Shown one piece after another: positions 35,199 to 45,760 of a DNA stretch of 64,000 nucleotides (position 1 is the stretch's first letter; each line of letters starts with the position of its first letter). Source of the stretch: Hydrogenovibrio kuenenii DSM 12350 (lineage in GTDB: Bacteria; Pseudomonadota; Gammaproteobacteria; Thiomicrospirales; Thiomicrospiraceae); contig NZ_JAGP01000001.1 in assembly GCF_000526715.1 (NCBI RefSeq), positions 1,550,001-1,614,000 on the forward strand. Reading direction: 5' to 3'. The notes below the pieces were generated by a model, which ran no database searches, was not told the DNA's origin, and was given only the letters and a program-made list of their open reading frames with translations. A program made the translations under genes and the position numbers.

Positions 35199-36757
35199 TA
35201 CCTTCTCCCAATCACTAGAGTCATTTGAAAGGGTAACGCATTCATAGCTTTATCTGCAGCACCTGAAATTAATAATGTCTTCTTCAAACTACGATCTAAA
35301 GGTTCTTTCGTTAAAGTGACGCTTTTAACTTCTGGTTGAGAATTAAAGTCTTTCACCAATTCATCAACCCACTTAACGGGCATCTCATAAGCATCATGAA
35401 AAGGAAATACCCAGCCTTTAAGAGTGATGGAAATCAATGGCGAGTCAAAAGTATTGACTTTTTTCCATCTCAATACAGAAAGCGCGATATGGCTGTGACG
35501 GCTTAACACATTACTAAGCAATGACATATCAAAGCCAGCTATATTGTGGAGTTTAAGCTTTAAAAGTGATTCTGAAAATTCTACCGATGCTTTAATATCT
35601 TCCGCATCATATTGCAGATCAACAGAGTTTTGTAACCGGTTTCTTTCTTGATGATTCTGTTCAATTTGAGCATCCATTTGCTGACGCTTATGATTTAATA
35701 AATAGCCATTAATACCCAAGGTCACGGCATAGTAACTGGATAATAAAAACACCAAAACAGATAGTCCTAACAACCAGTTTTTAAGTTTGCACAAGAATAA
35801 AATTTTATCGACTAACCGGTTTCTATAAAATGATTTTGGTCGTGATTTTTGTAAATAAATCGCCAAAAAATCCAACGTGCTATATAAAGAGTCGTCCCAA
35901 CGACGTGTGTTAGTAATAGCGTAAATATCTGAAGCGACAATAAAGAAATTACTTGGCTCCCACTTAGTTAAAGCGACCTTTTCCAAATACTCATTCGTCA
36001 CATCTTCTTCATCATGACCATGTGAATTGATATAAACAAAGCTAACTTCAGAATTAAGAGGAATAATTTTCTGGTTATATAAATATTTAACAGCAATTTG
36101 CGCCTCATGAATCAAGGCTGTATTAATAGCCTGGTCACCTTCCAACTCTTCATCTAGTTCAATACGTCGGCTAATATTCAATCGTGCAAAGTTGAAGAAT
36201 ATCTGCCTGAAATTAACCCGAGATTCGCGAAAAACCAACATCATCGGTTTCTCTAAATCTTGTTTAGACAAATCCAACGCAGGAACGAGCTTTGTTAAAA
36301 AGAAACTTTCTAATAAAAAAGAATACGAATAAAGTGCTTTAACCGAAATTTCTGCTTCTTCAAACAGATTAAACAAAGCCTCAATCTGAACATTCCCAAA
36401 CACACTGGAAATCATTAATGCTTGCTCTTCACGCCCTTCTTCACTTTGTCGATAGAAAGAAAGCCAGCTTAAACGAACTAACATCGCTCCTTCTGAATAC
36501 GCTTTGCTCTCGAGCCTTTTTTCATAAGCCCGCTTCTCCCATGGCAGAAGCTTGGCAACCCAATGTAATTGATGCGCATCATCAACAAAATCAAATATAA
36601 CACCGACACTTTGTTGCGATGGCAAAGCGCCCACTAATGTTTCAATTCTGTCCCAATCATGCCATGCAAGATTTACCGCTCCATCTTGATGCCGCAAAGT
36701 CTTGTGAACATCAATTAGCGTAAGACCACTTTCATTTATATATAAAAGTTTATCCAT
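35198..36757 (-). CDS. mshI: MshI/GspL-like bitopic pilus assembly platform protein
   Basis: 519 residues. A large cytoplasmic N-terminal part (1 to about 325), one membrane helix (about 330-350, NWLLGLSVLVFLLSSYYAV), then a coiled coil and a periplasmic PilN-like ferredoxin-type domain (GFDMSLLSNVLSRHSHIALSVLRWKK). It thus combines the roles that PilM and PilN split in classical type IV pili, as GspL and MshI do. The N-terminal part has no evident actin-type ATP motifs. Start overlaps the mshG stop by one base. Confidence 0.75.
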   Translation of the reverse strand: MDKLLYINESGLTLIDVHKTLRHQDGAVNLAWHDWDRIETLVGALPSQQSVGVIFDFVDDAHQLHWVAKLLPWEKRAYEKRLESKAYSEGAMLVRLSWLSFYRQSEEGREEQALMISSVFGNVQIEALFNLFEEAEISVKALYSYSFLLESFFLTKLVPALDLSKQDLEKPMMLVFRESRVNFRQIFFNFARLNISRRIELDEELEGDQAINTALIHEAQIAVKYLYNQKIIPLNSEVSFVYINSHGHDEEDVTNEYLEKVALTKWEPSNFFIVASDIYAITNTRRWDDSLYSTLDFLAIYLQKSRPKSFYRNRLVDKILFLCKLKNWLLGLSVLVFLLSSYYAVTLGINGYLLNHKRQQMDAQIEQNHQERNRLQNSVDLQYDAEDIKASVEFSESLLKLKLHNIAGFDMSLLSNVLSRHSHIALSVLRWKKVNTFDSPLISITLKGWVFPFHDAYEMPVKWVDELVKDFNSQPEVKSVTLTKEPLDRSLKKTLLISGAADKAMNALPFQMTLVIGRR

Positions 36758-37962
36758 TATTGCACCCTGGAGATGGTGTCATAAACAGGCCCAAGAACTG
36801 CCATCATTACCCAGCCAACCATAAATGCCATAATAACGGTTAAGATAGGTTCTATTGATGGCTCGATTTTCTCAATCGTTTCCTTCGCCTCAGCATCATA
36901 AAAATCACTAACATTTTTTAATGCCTGATCCATATTTCCACTCAACTCACCGACTTTTACCATACGTATTGCCATAGGCGGAAACACTTGAGCTAGAGTA
37001 AAGGCTTCATTGATTGGCACACCATCTTCAATCAAGCGAATAGCTCTTTCCATTTTTTGCGCCAAGTAAGTATTTCCAGCTACATTTGCCGACATTCGCA
37101 TACTATCTGTAAAGCTCATTCCAGCAGCATACATAATCGCTAATGAATTCGCTATACGTGCAATTTTTAACTTATAAATTACTGGGCCTATGACTTTAAT
37201 TTTAAAAATCATTGCATCAAGTTTTAATCTAAAAGATGGCGACTTTTTCAACAAATAACGCATACCTAGCCATATAAAAAAAGGAAGCAACAAAATAGCA
37301 ATAATATTGTCATTAACAAAACTGGAAGTTGCTAACAGTGATTTAGTGGCAAAACCAAGCTCTCCTCCCATTTCTTTTACAAAACCAAGCACTTCTGGAA
37401 CAACGAACACCATCATCAACATCAAGACGCCGAGTACAACAGTACCCACAATAGAAGGATAAATCATGACTTTTTTTGCTTTAGAGCTTAAGTTCTCTTC
37501 CCATTTCAACATGTCTTCCAAGTTACTCAAAATGAGCTCCAGCTGCCCAGTCTGTTCACCAATTGCAACCAATGCGATATAAACCTTACCAAACTCTTTT
37601 TCATAAGCTGATAGAGCTTCTGAAAAACTCTCTCCCCCCTCCATCGCCTCATAAATTGAAGACAACATTTCTTTTACAGCATCATTTTCGTATGACTTTC
37701 TTAAGTCATCAATAATGTCCATTAAAGGAACACCAGCTTTTAAAAGTTGGCGAAATTGCATCGTGATTATAATCACGTCTCGACGCTGTATACGCTTTCT
37801 CACAACCTTAGAAAAAAATCCTTTAGACGGAATGCTGTAAGAAATAAGTTCAATTTTGGAAAGCTTTAGTCTTTGCTCTAGATCTTGAGGGTTTGCCGCT
37901 TGCATATCACCACCAACGCGCTTCCCAAAACGGTTCACCCCGCTATAACGATAATCTTGCAT
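36757..37962 (-). CDS. mshG: MshG/PilC/GspF-type inner-membrane platform protein
   Basis: 401 residues with two GspF domains (about residues 65-190 and 270-395) and three membrane segments (about 168-190, 215-235, 370-392). Seen: QFRQLLKAGVPLMDIIDDL, SIYEAMEGGESFSEAL, and in the second repeat NSLAIMYAAGMSFTDSM with MVKVGELSGNMDQAL. It turns ATPase motion into pilin movement. It lies 3 nt after mshE. Confidence 0.95.
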   Translation of the reverse strand: MQDYRYSGVNRFGKRVGGDMQAANPQDLEQRLKLSKIELISYSIPSKGFFSKVVRKRIQRRDVIIITMQFRQLLKAGVPLMDIIDDLRKSYENDAVKEMLSSIYEAMEGGESFSEALSAYEKEFGKVYIALVAIGEQTGQLELILSNLEDMLKWEENLSSKAKKVMIYPSIVGTVVLGVLMLMMVFVVPEVLGFVKEMGGELGFATKSLLATSSFVNDNIIAILLLPFFIWLGMRYLLKKSPSFRLKLDAMIFKIKVIGPVIYKLKIARIANSLAIMYAAGMSFTDSMRMSANVAGNTYLAQKMERAIRLIEDGVPINEAFTLAQVFPPMAIRMVKVGELSGNMDQALKNVSDFYDAEAKETIEKIEPSIEPILTVIMAFMVGWVMMAVLGPVYDTISRVQ

Positions 37963-37965
37963 AAG

Positions 37966-39648
37966 TTAAACCAACTCCGTCAAATCAACAACACGGCTAA
38001 TTTCTTCTAAAGTTGTGTCTCCAGAAAGCACCCATTTAAGTGAATTTTGCAATAAAGGACGAAAACCTTGGGAAATGGCTGTTTCAAGAATCTGATGCTG
38101 AGAAGCTCTCTGCAAAACTAACTCATCTAACGCATCATTAAATCGCAATGTTTCTGTAATCGCAATTCGCCCCTTATATCCCATTCCTCCGCAGCTATCA
38201 CAACCTTGAGAGTGATACAGCACAACTTCTTCATCGGGTTTTAGGCCAAGAATTTCTTTTTCAAACAGTTCTGGTTGGTAGGGTGTTTTACAATTTGGGC
38301 AAAGTTTTCGAACGAGACGCTGCCCCAATATTCCAATAAGGTTACCTGATAGAATTGATGGTTTAACACCAATGTCAAACAAACGGGGTATAGCACCGAT
38401 CGCAGAGTTCGTATGTAAGGTTGCAAAAACCTGATGCCCTGTCATCGCAGCTCTAAGAGCCATCTCAGCGGTTTCAGCATCACGTATCTCACCGATAAGA
38501 ATAATATCTGGATCTTGCCTTAACAAGGCTCGCACACCTGCTGCGAATGTCATCCCGATATCTTCATTGATAGAGGTTTGCCGGATCATCGCCATTGGGT
38601 ATTCAACAGGGTCCTCCAGCGTCATTGTATTCACGCCTTCGTGGTTAATCTCATTCAACATGGAATAGAGCGTTGTGGTTTTACCCGATCCTGTTGGCCC
38701 TGTAACCAACATAATCCCAGTCGGCCTCGACATCATCAACTTTAAATCTTGATAGCTAGCTGAGTCTAGACCTAGGCTATCTAGAGGCACAATCCCCTTT
38801 TCTCTATCTAGAATCCTTAGTACAAAATTTTCTCCATCTGTACCAGGTAAAGACGATACCCTGAAATCAATCTTACGACCATGCACGACCAAATCCATAT
38901 GACCATCTTGCGGCATTCTCTGGTCTGTTAAATCCAACTTGGCCATGACCTTTAAACGAACAACCAAGCTTGACCAGATTGATTTATGAAAAAGCCTGAT
39001 GGTCGTTAATACACCATCAATACGATAACGAACCCGAATGTAATGTTGCTCTGGTTCAAAATGAATATCTGAAGCACTTCTTTTCACCGCATCCGTTAAG
39101 ATCGCGTCAACCAATCTAACCATTGGCTGAGAGTATTCATCCTTTTGAGCAACCGAATAAACGTCTACTTGACCAGTTTCCAGTTCTCTAAGAATCCCAT
39201 CAATTGACAGTTCATAGCCATAATAATGGTCAATTGCATGCTGAATATCCGTTTCAGAAACAAGCACTGGTGTAATACGAATATCGCTTTTTATGTGACG
39301 CTTAAGCTTATCCATCAACAAAATGTCATCCGGACTTGCCATTGCAATTTTTAATCGATCATCAGTAACACTAACTGGCATAACCATATGACTACGCGCG
39401 AAAGACTCAGATACCAATGTCAATGCATGAGAATCAGGAACCACCCCCTTTAACGTCATTGAGGTGTAACCAACTACTTCACCAAGAATATCTCGCGACT
39501 CTTCTTCAGTCAAAAAGCCTAGCTCGATCAAAACTTCACCAAGCTTTCTTCCAGTCAATTTTTGTTCAGTCAGCGCAATACGCAACTGGTCTGAAGAAAT
39601 CACACCATCAAGAACAAGTTTGTCACCTAAGCGTACCTGTTGTGCCAA
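37966..39648 (-). CDS. mshE: MshE/PilB/GspE-type assembly ATPase with MshEN domain
   Basis: 560 residues. N-terminal MshEN domain with two tandem RLG-type motifs (RLGDKLVLDGVISSDQL at residue 6 and KLGEVLIELGFLTEEES at 35), the pattern that binds c-di-GMP in Vibrio MshE. The ATPase core has Walker A GPTGSGKTTTLYS, Asp box/Walker B ILIGEIRDAETAEMALRAA and TGHQVFATLHTN, followed by a four-cysteine zinc module (CPNC...CDSC). This motor extends the pilus, and its activity is probably raised by c-di-GMP. No PilT-type retraction ATPase is in the window. Confidence 0.96.
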   Translation of the reverse strand: MAQQVRLGDKLVLDGVISSDQLRIALTEQKLTGRKLGEVLIELGFLTEEESRDILGEVVGYTSMTLKGVVPDSHALTLVSESFARSHMVMPVSVTDDRLKIAMASPDDILLMDKLKRHIKSDIRITPVLVSETDIQHAIDHYYGYELSIDGILRELETGQVDVYSVAQKDEYSQPMVRLVDAILTDAVKRSASDIHFEPEQHYIRVRYRIDGVLTTIRLFHKSIWSSLVVRLKVMAKLDLTDQRMPQDGHMDLVVHGRKIDFRVSSLPGTDGENFVLRILDREKGIVPLDSLGLDSASYQDLKLMMSRPTGIMLVTGPTGSGKTTTLYSMLNEINHEGVNTMTLEDPVEYPMAMIRQTSINEDIGMTFAAGVRALLRQDPDIILIGEIRDAETAEMALRAAMTGHQVFATLHTNSAIGAIPRLFDIGVKPSILSGNLIGILGQRLVRKLCPNCKTPYQPELFEKEILGLKPDEEVVLYHSQGCDSCGGMGYKGRIAITETLRFNDALDELVLQRASQHQILETAISQGFRPLLQNSLKWVLSGDTTLEEISRVVDLTELV

Positions 39649-39651
39649 AGA

Positions 39652-41388
39652 TCACTTCTCCTTACTGAGAAACTGTTTTATAACCAATACACGTTTTTTA
39701 ACACTGTCTGTATCGAACAACGGCGAATTTACAGGCGACTTTACAAGTGCCTCCTTGTAATACCGCTTGGCTAAGCGATACTCTCCAAGTTGGTCAAGAC
39801 TCACTGCCAAATTGAGTGCATAAATCGCCTGATTAGGTTGATGTTGATAAGCCTTAAAATAATAGGACTGTGCAGATACCCAGTCTTTCCGCTTTGCATA
39901 AATATTACCCAAAGCAAAAGTGACAGTAGAATCTTCAGGGTTGATTTCAGCCATTTGCTTCAAGTCATCTAATGTTTGTTGTCCTGCATTTTCTGCTGAC
40001 TTTATACCAAGTATCGCCTTTTGCGCTAATTGATTATTAGGTTCTAATTTTAGTACTTGCTGATAATAAGCTAAGGCTCTATTTTTCTCACCTTGCTTAA
40101 TGGACACTGCTCCCAACCCGAAAAGGGCAGCAACATTACCCGGTTCTTCTTTATAGGCTTGCTGATAATAGGTCTCAGCCTTACGCCAATCATTTTTCTG
40201 GTATGCTTTATATGCTAAAGAAACCTTACTTACTTGCGTTTGGCTCGCTATCTTCAAGTTTTTAGTCTGGGCTGAAGCAATGTTTTTTGCTCTAGTATGA
40301 TGTTCAGATGTTTCAGCCTTTGGTATTTTTGTCGTTTTTTGCTTAATGACTTTTTTAGTATCAACCTCATTATTCATTGCCTTTGGCTTCAAAGCTTCAT
40401 TTTGCTCTGCTGTAGAAGAATCAACCACCTCTGTTTTCGGCTCTTGTGATTGCTCTTCTTTCTTTTCAGCCAAGATTTCTTTTTCTGAAGACACCAAAAA
40501 TGAGGGCTCTGATTGGTTCGATGTTTGATAATGTTGCATATCCTTATCAATAGCCGCTGCCTGCTGATCAAAATAGATCATTGCATAATAGGCAAACCCA
40601 AGGATGACCAAAACACTACCCATAAGATATAGACGCCATTTTTTAGGGGACTGTGTCTTTTTATGAGAAAAATGGGGCAAGATCAAACGCGTTTTTTCTT
40701 GTTGTGTCTTTGTAACACCGTAATTTTGATACCCAGGAATTTGCTCTAAGCTCCAATCATTTTCTTCTTGGAAAGCCTCTTTTTTTTCTGCTAGTGCTGC
40801 TGTTTCTGGCGCCTCATCCTCAACCGGAGGTGTCGCTTGCACTTCATCAAACACAACTGATTCCGGCTTTTTCTCTGATGATGCTACTTCTGGCACATCC
40901 ATACTGGAAACTGCCAGTCGCGTTTCCAAGTCATCCACTGTCAAGGGAGCTGCTTGAGCACTATCTTCCAGACGTAATTCGTTCTTATCCTCATCTTGCG
41001 AATCATCAATAACATTTGATACATCTTTCTGTTCTTGGCTTTTATCTTGAAAATCGTTTGTGCGTGTTTCCTCTGCAATTGCTCCCTCTTCAACGATTAA
41101 CGGTTTTGGAAAAGAACCAGCAACCGATGGCGTTTCATTTTCTGTTTGAACTAGAGGTACTATAGGAGCTTCAGGTTTGGCATCAATAGATTTTGAAGTA
41201 CTCTCAACAACATATTCTTCAACAGCTGGCGGTTCGAGTAAGGTGTTTTGATCGACTTTGTCAGAAACGAGCGCCTCCACACGTGAAAGCGCTTTATCTT
41301 GAGGAGCGTTTTCTTCAACATTTAATTCTCCCGCCTGTTTTTTCTTTTCTTCGGCGGCTTTTTTTAAGGCCTCAAGTAATACACTCAT
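39652..41388 (-). CDS. mshN: MshN-like TPR protein of the MSHA locus
   Basis: 578 residues: a long acidic, low-complexity cytoplasmic region (1 to about 240), one membrane helix (about 252-272, WRLYLMGSVLVILGFAYYAMIY), a charged Lys/Glu-rich linker, then TPR repeats (about 385-550, KNDWRKAETYYQQAYKEEPGNVAALFGLG and following). This matches MshN. It may stabilise the secretin or link it to the motor. It lies 2 nt after mshL. Confidence 0.82.
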   Translation of the reverse strand: MSVLLEALKKAAEEKKKQAGELNVEENAPQDKALSRVEALVSDKVDQNTLLEPPAVEEYVVESTSKSIDAKPEAPIVPLVQTENETPSVAGSFPKPLIVEEGAIAEETRTNDFQDKSQEQKDVSNVIDDSQDEDKNELRLEDSAQAAPLTVDDLETRLAVSSMDVPEVASSEKKPESVVFDEVQATPPVEDEAPETAALAEKKEAFQEENDWSLEQIPGYQNYGVTKTQQEKTRLILPHFSHKKTQSPKKWRLYLMGSVLVILGFAYYAMIYFDQQAAAIDKDMQHYQTSNQSEPSFLVSSEKEILAEKKEEQSQEPKTEVVDSSTAEQNEALKPKAMNNEVDTKKVIKQKTTKIPKAETSEHHTRAKNIASAQTKNLKIASQTQVSKVSLAYKAYQKNDWRKAETYYQQAYKEEPGNVAALFGLGAVSIKQGEKNRALAYYQQVLKLEPNNQLAQKAILGIKSAENAGQQTLDDLKQMAEINPEDSTVTFALGNIYAKRKDWVSAQSYYFKAYQHQPNQAIYALNLAVSLDQLGEYRLAKRYYKEALVKSPVNSPLFDTDSVKKRVLVIKQFLSKEK

Positions 41389-41390
41389 CT

Positions 41391-43118
41391 CTAATTTTTC
41401 TTAGTCCGAAGAAAATTTCTCACAGACTTTAAATCGCCATTGTCAATATCTGGGTTATCAATAATAATCGGGCGAATAAAAATAATTAACTCTGTCTTTT
41501 TAACTGTATCATCACGATAAGTAAAAAGGTCTCCCACCCAAGGAATAGCACTCAAAAAAGGAACACCTTGTCTTTGGTTGTCATGTGTATCCTGAATCAA
41601 ACCACCAATAATCGCAGTTTGTTTATTTCGCAGTTTTAGAACGGAATCCATCTCTCTTTCTTGAACAACGGGTATTTTGCTTGTAACAGAAGCGTTTGCT
41701 AAATTAGGGTTTGGATCGTTCACATAGTCAACAATTCTTGATAATGTCGGTCTTATATTAATAGAGATTTTGCCGTCATCCGAAATAAATGGCGTCATAT
41801 TCATCATAAAGCCAACGGGAACGGTATGTACCGTAGTAGTAAAAGTAGTACTTCCTGGACCAGAACTGGTCAATGTGGTATTTGATTCAACCGTAAAATA
41901 CACTTGGTTCTTAACAACTTTCAACATAGCCGACTGGTTATTCATTGCCATTATTTTAGGACTAGAAAGAACCTTTGTTTTCCCAAACTGCTGCAACATC
42001 CGAAGATTAAATGCCCCACTGCCTAAGTTCAGGGTTAATGCTTGCACAGGATTAGGCGCGATAAAGTTTGTTCCTATAGTTGTTTGACTAGCCGTGTTAT
42101 TACCCGCAACTGCAGACCAGTCTACCCCAGCCTGATACTGATCATTCAACTCCACTTCAACAACTGTCGCTTCTATCAACACTTGTTTTGATGTGCGATG
42201 AACTACGCCATCAAGATAGTGTGCTATTTTTCTGTGTCTGGCACGAGTGGTATAAACCGAAACCAATCCCGCCTCCTTATTAACGACGACATTTGCAGGC
42301 GCTTTTAACTGAATATCCATCCTAGAACTTGTATTGGCTCCAGAAGTATTGGCTGAAGTATTAGCAGCACTATTATTAGTACTAAGTCTTTGTGACTGGG
42401 AATTATTGCTGCCGTTTTGTATATGAACACTCTTAGTCACCTCTGCCCCTAACTGAGCCATAGACGTAATATTGTTAACTAGTGTCCCCCAAAAATCGTT
42501 ATCAGAAGTGACATTCATTTTGAATTCACTGACTTGTGCATTATTAGTGTTCGTACCATTGCCAATATCACCAACAGACATTTTCATCACAGTCGAATCC
42601 CTGACCTGTTTGCTGACATTAACGTAATTGACCTTATAAGTGTGCCAATAAGGTAAATCAGCCCGAATACTAATCATCCCATCTTTCAAATCATAAACTG
42701 CACCAACCTGCTGTGTTACACGCTGCAAAATTGCTTTCAATGGCTGCTTAACCGCATTAATTGTGACCAAGCCTGTGACATCGTTCGAAAGATCAAGTTG
42801 CATTTTGGCATCAACAGACAAGTGATAGAGTAAATCAGCAACAGGCACCTGAATTGCCGATACGCTATATAAACGTTTCACTTCGCCAGTGTCTGGATTA
42901 ACATTAATGGCTTGCACCCCAACCAAACTGGGGATTGGAGCTGATTCAGCTTGTTTTTTTACCACATCATCCAAAGTATCTTTAGGTGTTAAATGTCCCT
43001 TCAAATCGAAATCTTTCGAAACAGGAGGAGCAATCGGTTCTCTTTTTACACTTTGTGATGAAGTGCAGGCCTGCAAACCAAATAATAAAAACAAAAGCGT
43101 AAATAACTTAATTTTCAT
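41391..43118 (-). CDS. mshL: MshL/PilQ-type outer-membrane secretin, lipoprotein
   Basis: 575 residues. Lipoprotein signal with lipobox LQAC at residues 15-18. An STN-type N-terminal domain (about 90-150), an Asn/Ser-rich linker and the C-terminal secretin domain (about 310-560) with TKVLSSPKIMAMNNQSAMLKV, TVPVGFMMNMTPFISDDG and VPFLSAIPWVGDLFTYR. It forms the outer-membrane pore for the pilus. Its first 11 nt overlap the mshM stop region, so translation is coupled. A weak match to the dispersed repeat lies at 42124-42137. Confidence 0.94.
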   Translation of the reverse strand: MKIKLFTLLFLLFGLQACTSSQSVKREPIAPPVSKDFDLKGHLTPKDTLDDVVKKQAESAPIPSLVGVQAINVNPDTGEVKRLYSVSAIQVPVADLLYHLSVDAKMQLDLSNDVTGLVTINAVKQPLKAILQRVTQQVGAVYDLKDGMISIRADLPYWHTYKVNYVNVSKQVRDSTVMKMSVGDIGNGTNTNNAQVSEFKMNVTSDNDFWGTLVNNITSMAQLGAEVTKSVHIQNGSNNSQSQRLSTNNSAANTSANTSGANTSSRMDIQLKAPANVVVNKEAGLVSVYTTRARHRKIAHYLDGVVHRTSKQVLIEATVVEVELNDQYQAGVDWSAVAGNNTASQTTIGTNFIAPNPVQALTLNLGSGAFNLRMLQQFGKTKVLSSPKIMAMNNQSAMLKVVKNQVYFTVESNTTLTSSGPGSTTFTTTVHTVPVGFMMNMTPFISDDGKISINIRPTLSRIVDYVNDPNPNLANASVTSKIPVVQEREMDSVLKLRNKQTAIIGGLIQDTHDNQRQGVPFLSAIPWVGDLFTYRDDTVKKTELIIFIRPIIIDNPDIDNGDLKSVRNFLRTKKN

Positions 43119-44481
43119 AATTCATTTCTTTTATATAGTTTATTAACTGTCTAATAGATAATAAACGCGGTTGTAACTGAGGCAAATTCTGCGAAACCAA
43201 TGTTTTCAATTCTACTAATGCCGAGTCAGATAAAGAAGATGCATCATAAAATGTTAGTACCTCAAAACGATTAATTTGAGGCTTTAGGTTTAACAACACG
43301 TAAACCTTGTTTTTCTGCTCAGCCCCTAATAATGACATAACCTTAGTATAAAGGAACGGAAACTGATTTAAGCTAGTACGAGAAAAAAGTAATAATCTTT
43401 GACTAGACTGCTGTCCTTGAACAAACGAAACAGCCGTCATATTCAACCGATAAAGCTGCTTGATAACTTTCAAGTCCGCGTGCGTTTTTTCGGATAGTTC
43501 CAGTTTTGTCATAGACTTTGATGCTGGCGGTGGTGCTATAGTCTTCGAGACAGAATTTAGATTATCTTTAGAATAAAGGTCCTTGTACAAAATAGAACCG
43601 ACTCCACCCAAAACAACCATCAAGGTGACCACCACAACCATGAACTTAAATATGGCTAGAACATTGTTTACTGCTGACTCCGAAGAACCGTAGCCAATCA
43701 TTTTGAAATGTTTTTTCTTAACCTTATTCTCTCCATGACTGAAAGCAGACATCAACAATTTATCTGCCAATAGATTAATCGCTCTAGGAAAGCCACCCGT
43801 AATTTGCCAAACTCGTTTTGCCACTGAAGAATCAAATACATCCTGCTCCAGCCTACCGGCAACACGCATTCGATAGTTTAGGTACATCAGCACCTCTGCT
43901 GGATTCAGCGCAGGTAACATCAACTCACTCGCTATGCGATCTTTAAGAGGCTTTATTCTGACATCATTTAACGTCGCATCCAATTCAGGCTGACCAAATA
44001 ACACTATTTGCAACAACTTGTCAGTTTCAGTTTCCAAATTCCCTAGCAAACGTACCTCTTCCAAGACATCTAGCGTCATAGCCTGCGCTTCATCCACCAA
44101 CATCACCACACGCTGACCTTTAGAGTAAACCTCTATTAAGTGCGTTTGAAGTCGTTTTACCAAATCGTGTTTGGTATCTGTTGAATCATAGGAAATTTGT
44201 AGTTCGCTACAAATGAATTTCAAAAAATCGATTGGAGATAAATTTGGAGAAGATATATAGATTTTCTGATAGTGAGCAGGAAGCTTTTCGGCAAGCATTC
44301 GCAAAATCATTGTTTTGCCAATACCAACGTCACCCACAACTTTTACAATACCATCGCCACGAAGAATTGAGTACAACAAGGCGTCAGTTATTTCTTCTCT
44401 AGAGGCTTGCTTGTAAAAATAAGACAAATCCGGTGAGATTTTAAAAGGAAGTTCTTTCAGGCCAAAAAAAGATCGATACAT
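43108..44481 (-). CDS. mshM: MshM/ExeA-type AAA ATPase
   Basis: 457 residues from the ATG at 44479-44481, which gives MYRSFFGLKELPFKISPD, the ExeA-family start. An ATG 54 nt upstream has no ribosome site. Seen: Walker A GDVGIGKTMILR, Walker B VVMLVDEAQ, ELMLPALNPAEVLMYLNYRM and one membrane helix near residue 275 followed by a periplasmic region. ExeA-like proteins remodel peptidoglycan or help insert the secretin. It is the first gene of the msh-type operon here. Confidence 0.9.
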   Translation of the reverse strand: MYRSFFGLKELPFKISPDLSYFYKQASREEITDALLYSILRGDGIVKVVGDVGIGKTMILRMLAEKLPAHYQKIYISSPNLSPIDFLKFICSELQISYDSTDTKHDLVKRLQTHLIEVYSKGQRVVMLVDEAQAMTLDVLEEVRLLGNLETETDKLLQIVLFGQPELDATLNDVRIKPLKDRIASELMLPALNPAEVLMYLNYRMRVAGRLEQDVFDSSVAKRVWQITGGFPRAINLLADKLLMSAFSHGENKVKKKHFKMIGYGSSESAVNNVLAIFKFMVVVVTLMVVLGGVGSILYKDLYSKDNLNSVSKTIAPPPASKSMTKLELSEKTHADLKVIKQLYRLNMTAVSFVQGQQSSQRLLLFSRTSLNQFPFLYTKVMSLLGAEQKNKVYVLLNLKPQINRFEVLTFYDASSLSDSALVELKTLVSQNLPQLQPRLLSIRQLINYIKEMNYEN

Positions 44482-44636
44482 GCGTCCATTACAACTTAAG
44501 AAAGAGATATTATGGCCAGATAAAATCAAACCCATAATAGTTATATTTTATACGCCAATTTACCCTAAACTGGATAGGCTTTCAATCCTTCTTTCTATCT
44601 GAACCAAATTAACTTAGCTTTAGAAGCTTTAGGTAT

Positions 44637-44661
44637 AAAAAAACCGCCATAAGGCGGTTTT
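44637..44661 (-). terminator. ilvC terminator
   Basis: Stem AAAACCGCC / GGCGGTTTT with loop ATAA and a run of seven T on the minus strand. It ends the ilvBNC operon before the pilus operon. Confidence 0.9.
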
Positions 44662-44692
44662 AACAATACTCTTAAAACAAAAAAAGTATTGA

Positions 44693-45718
<1,026 letters not shown>

Positions 45719-45760
45719 TTAACTTACTAAATATTAAAATTTTATAAATGATGGTAAATC

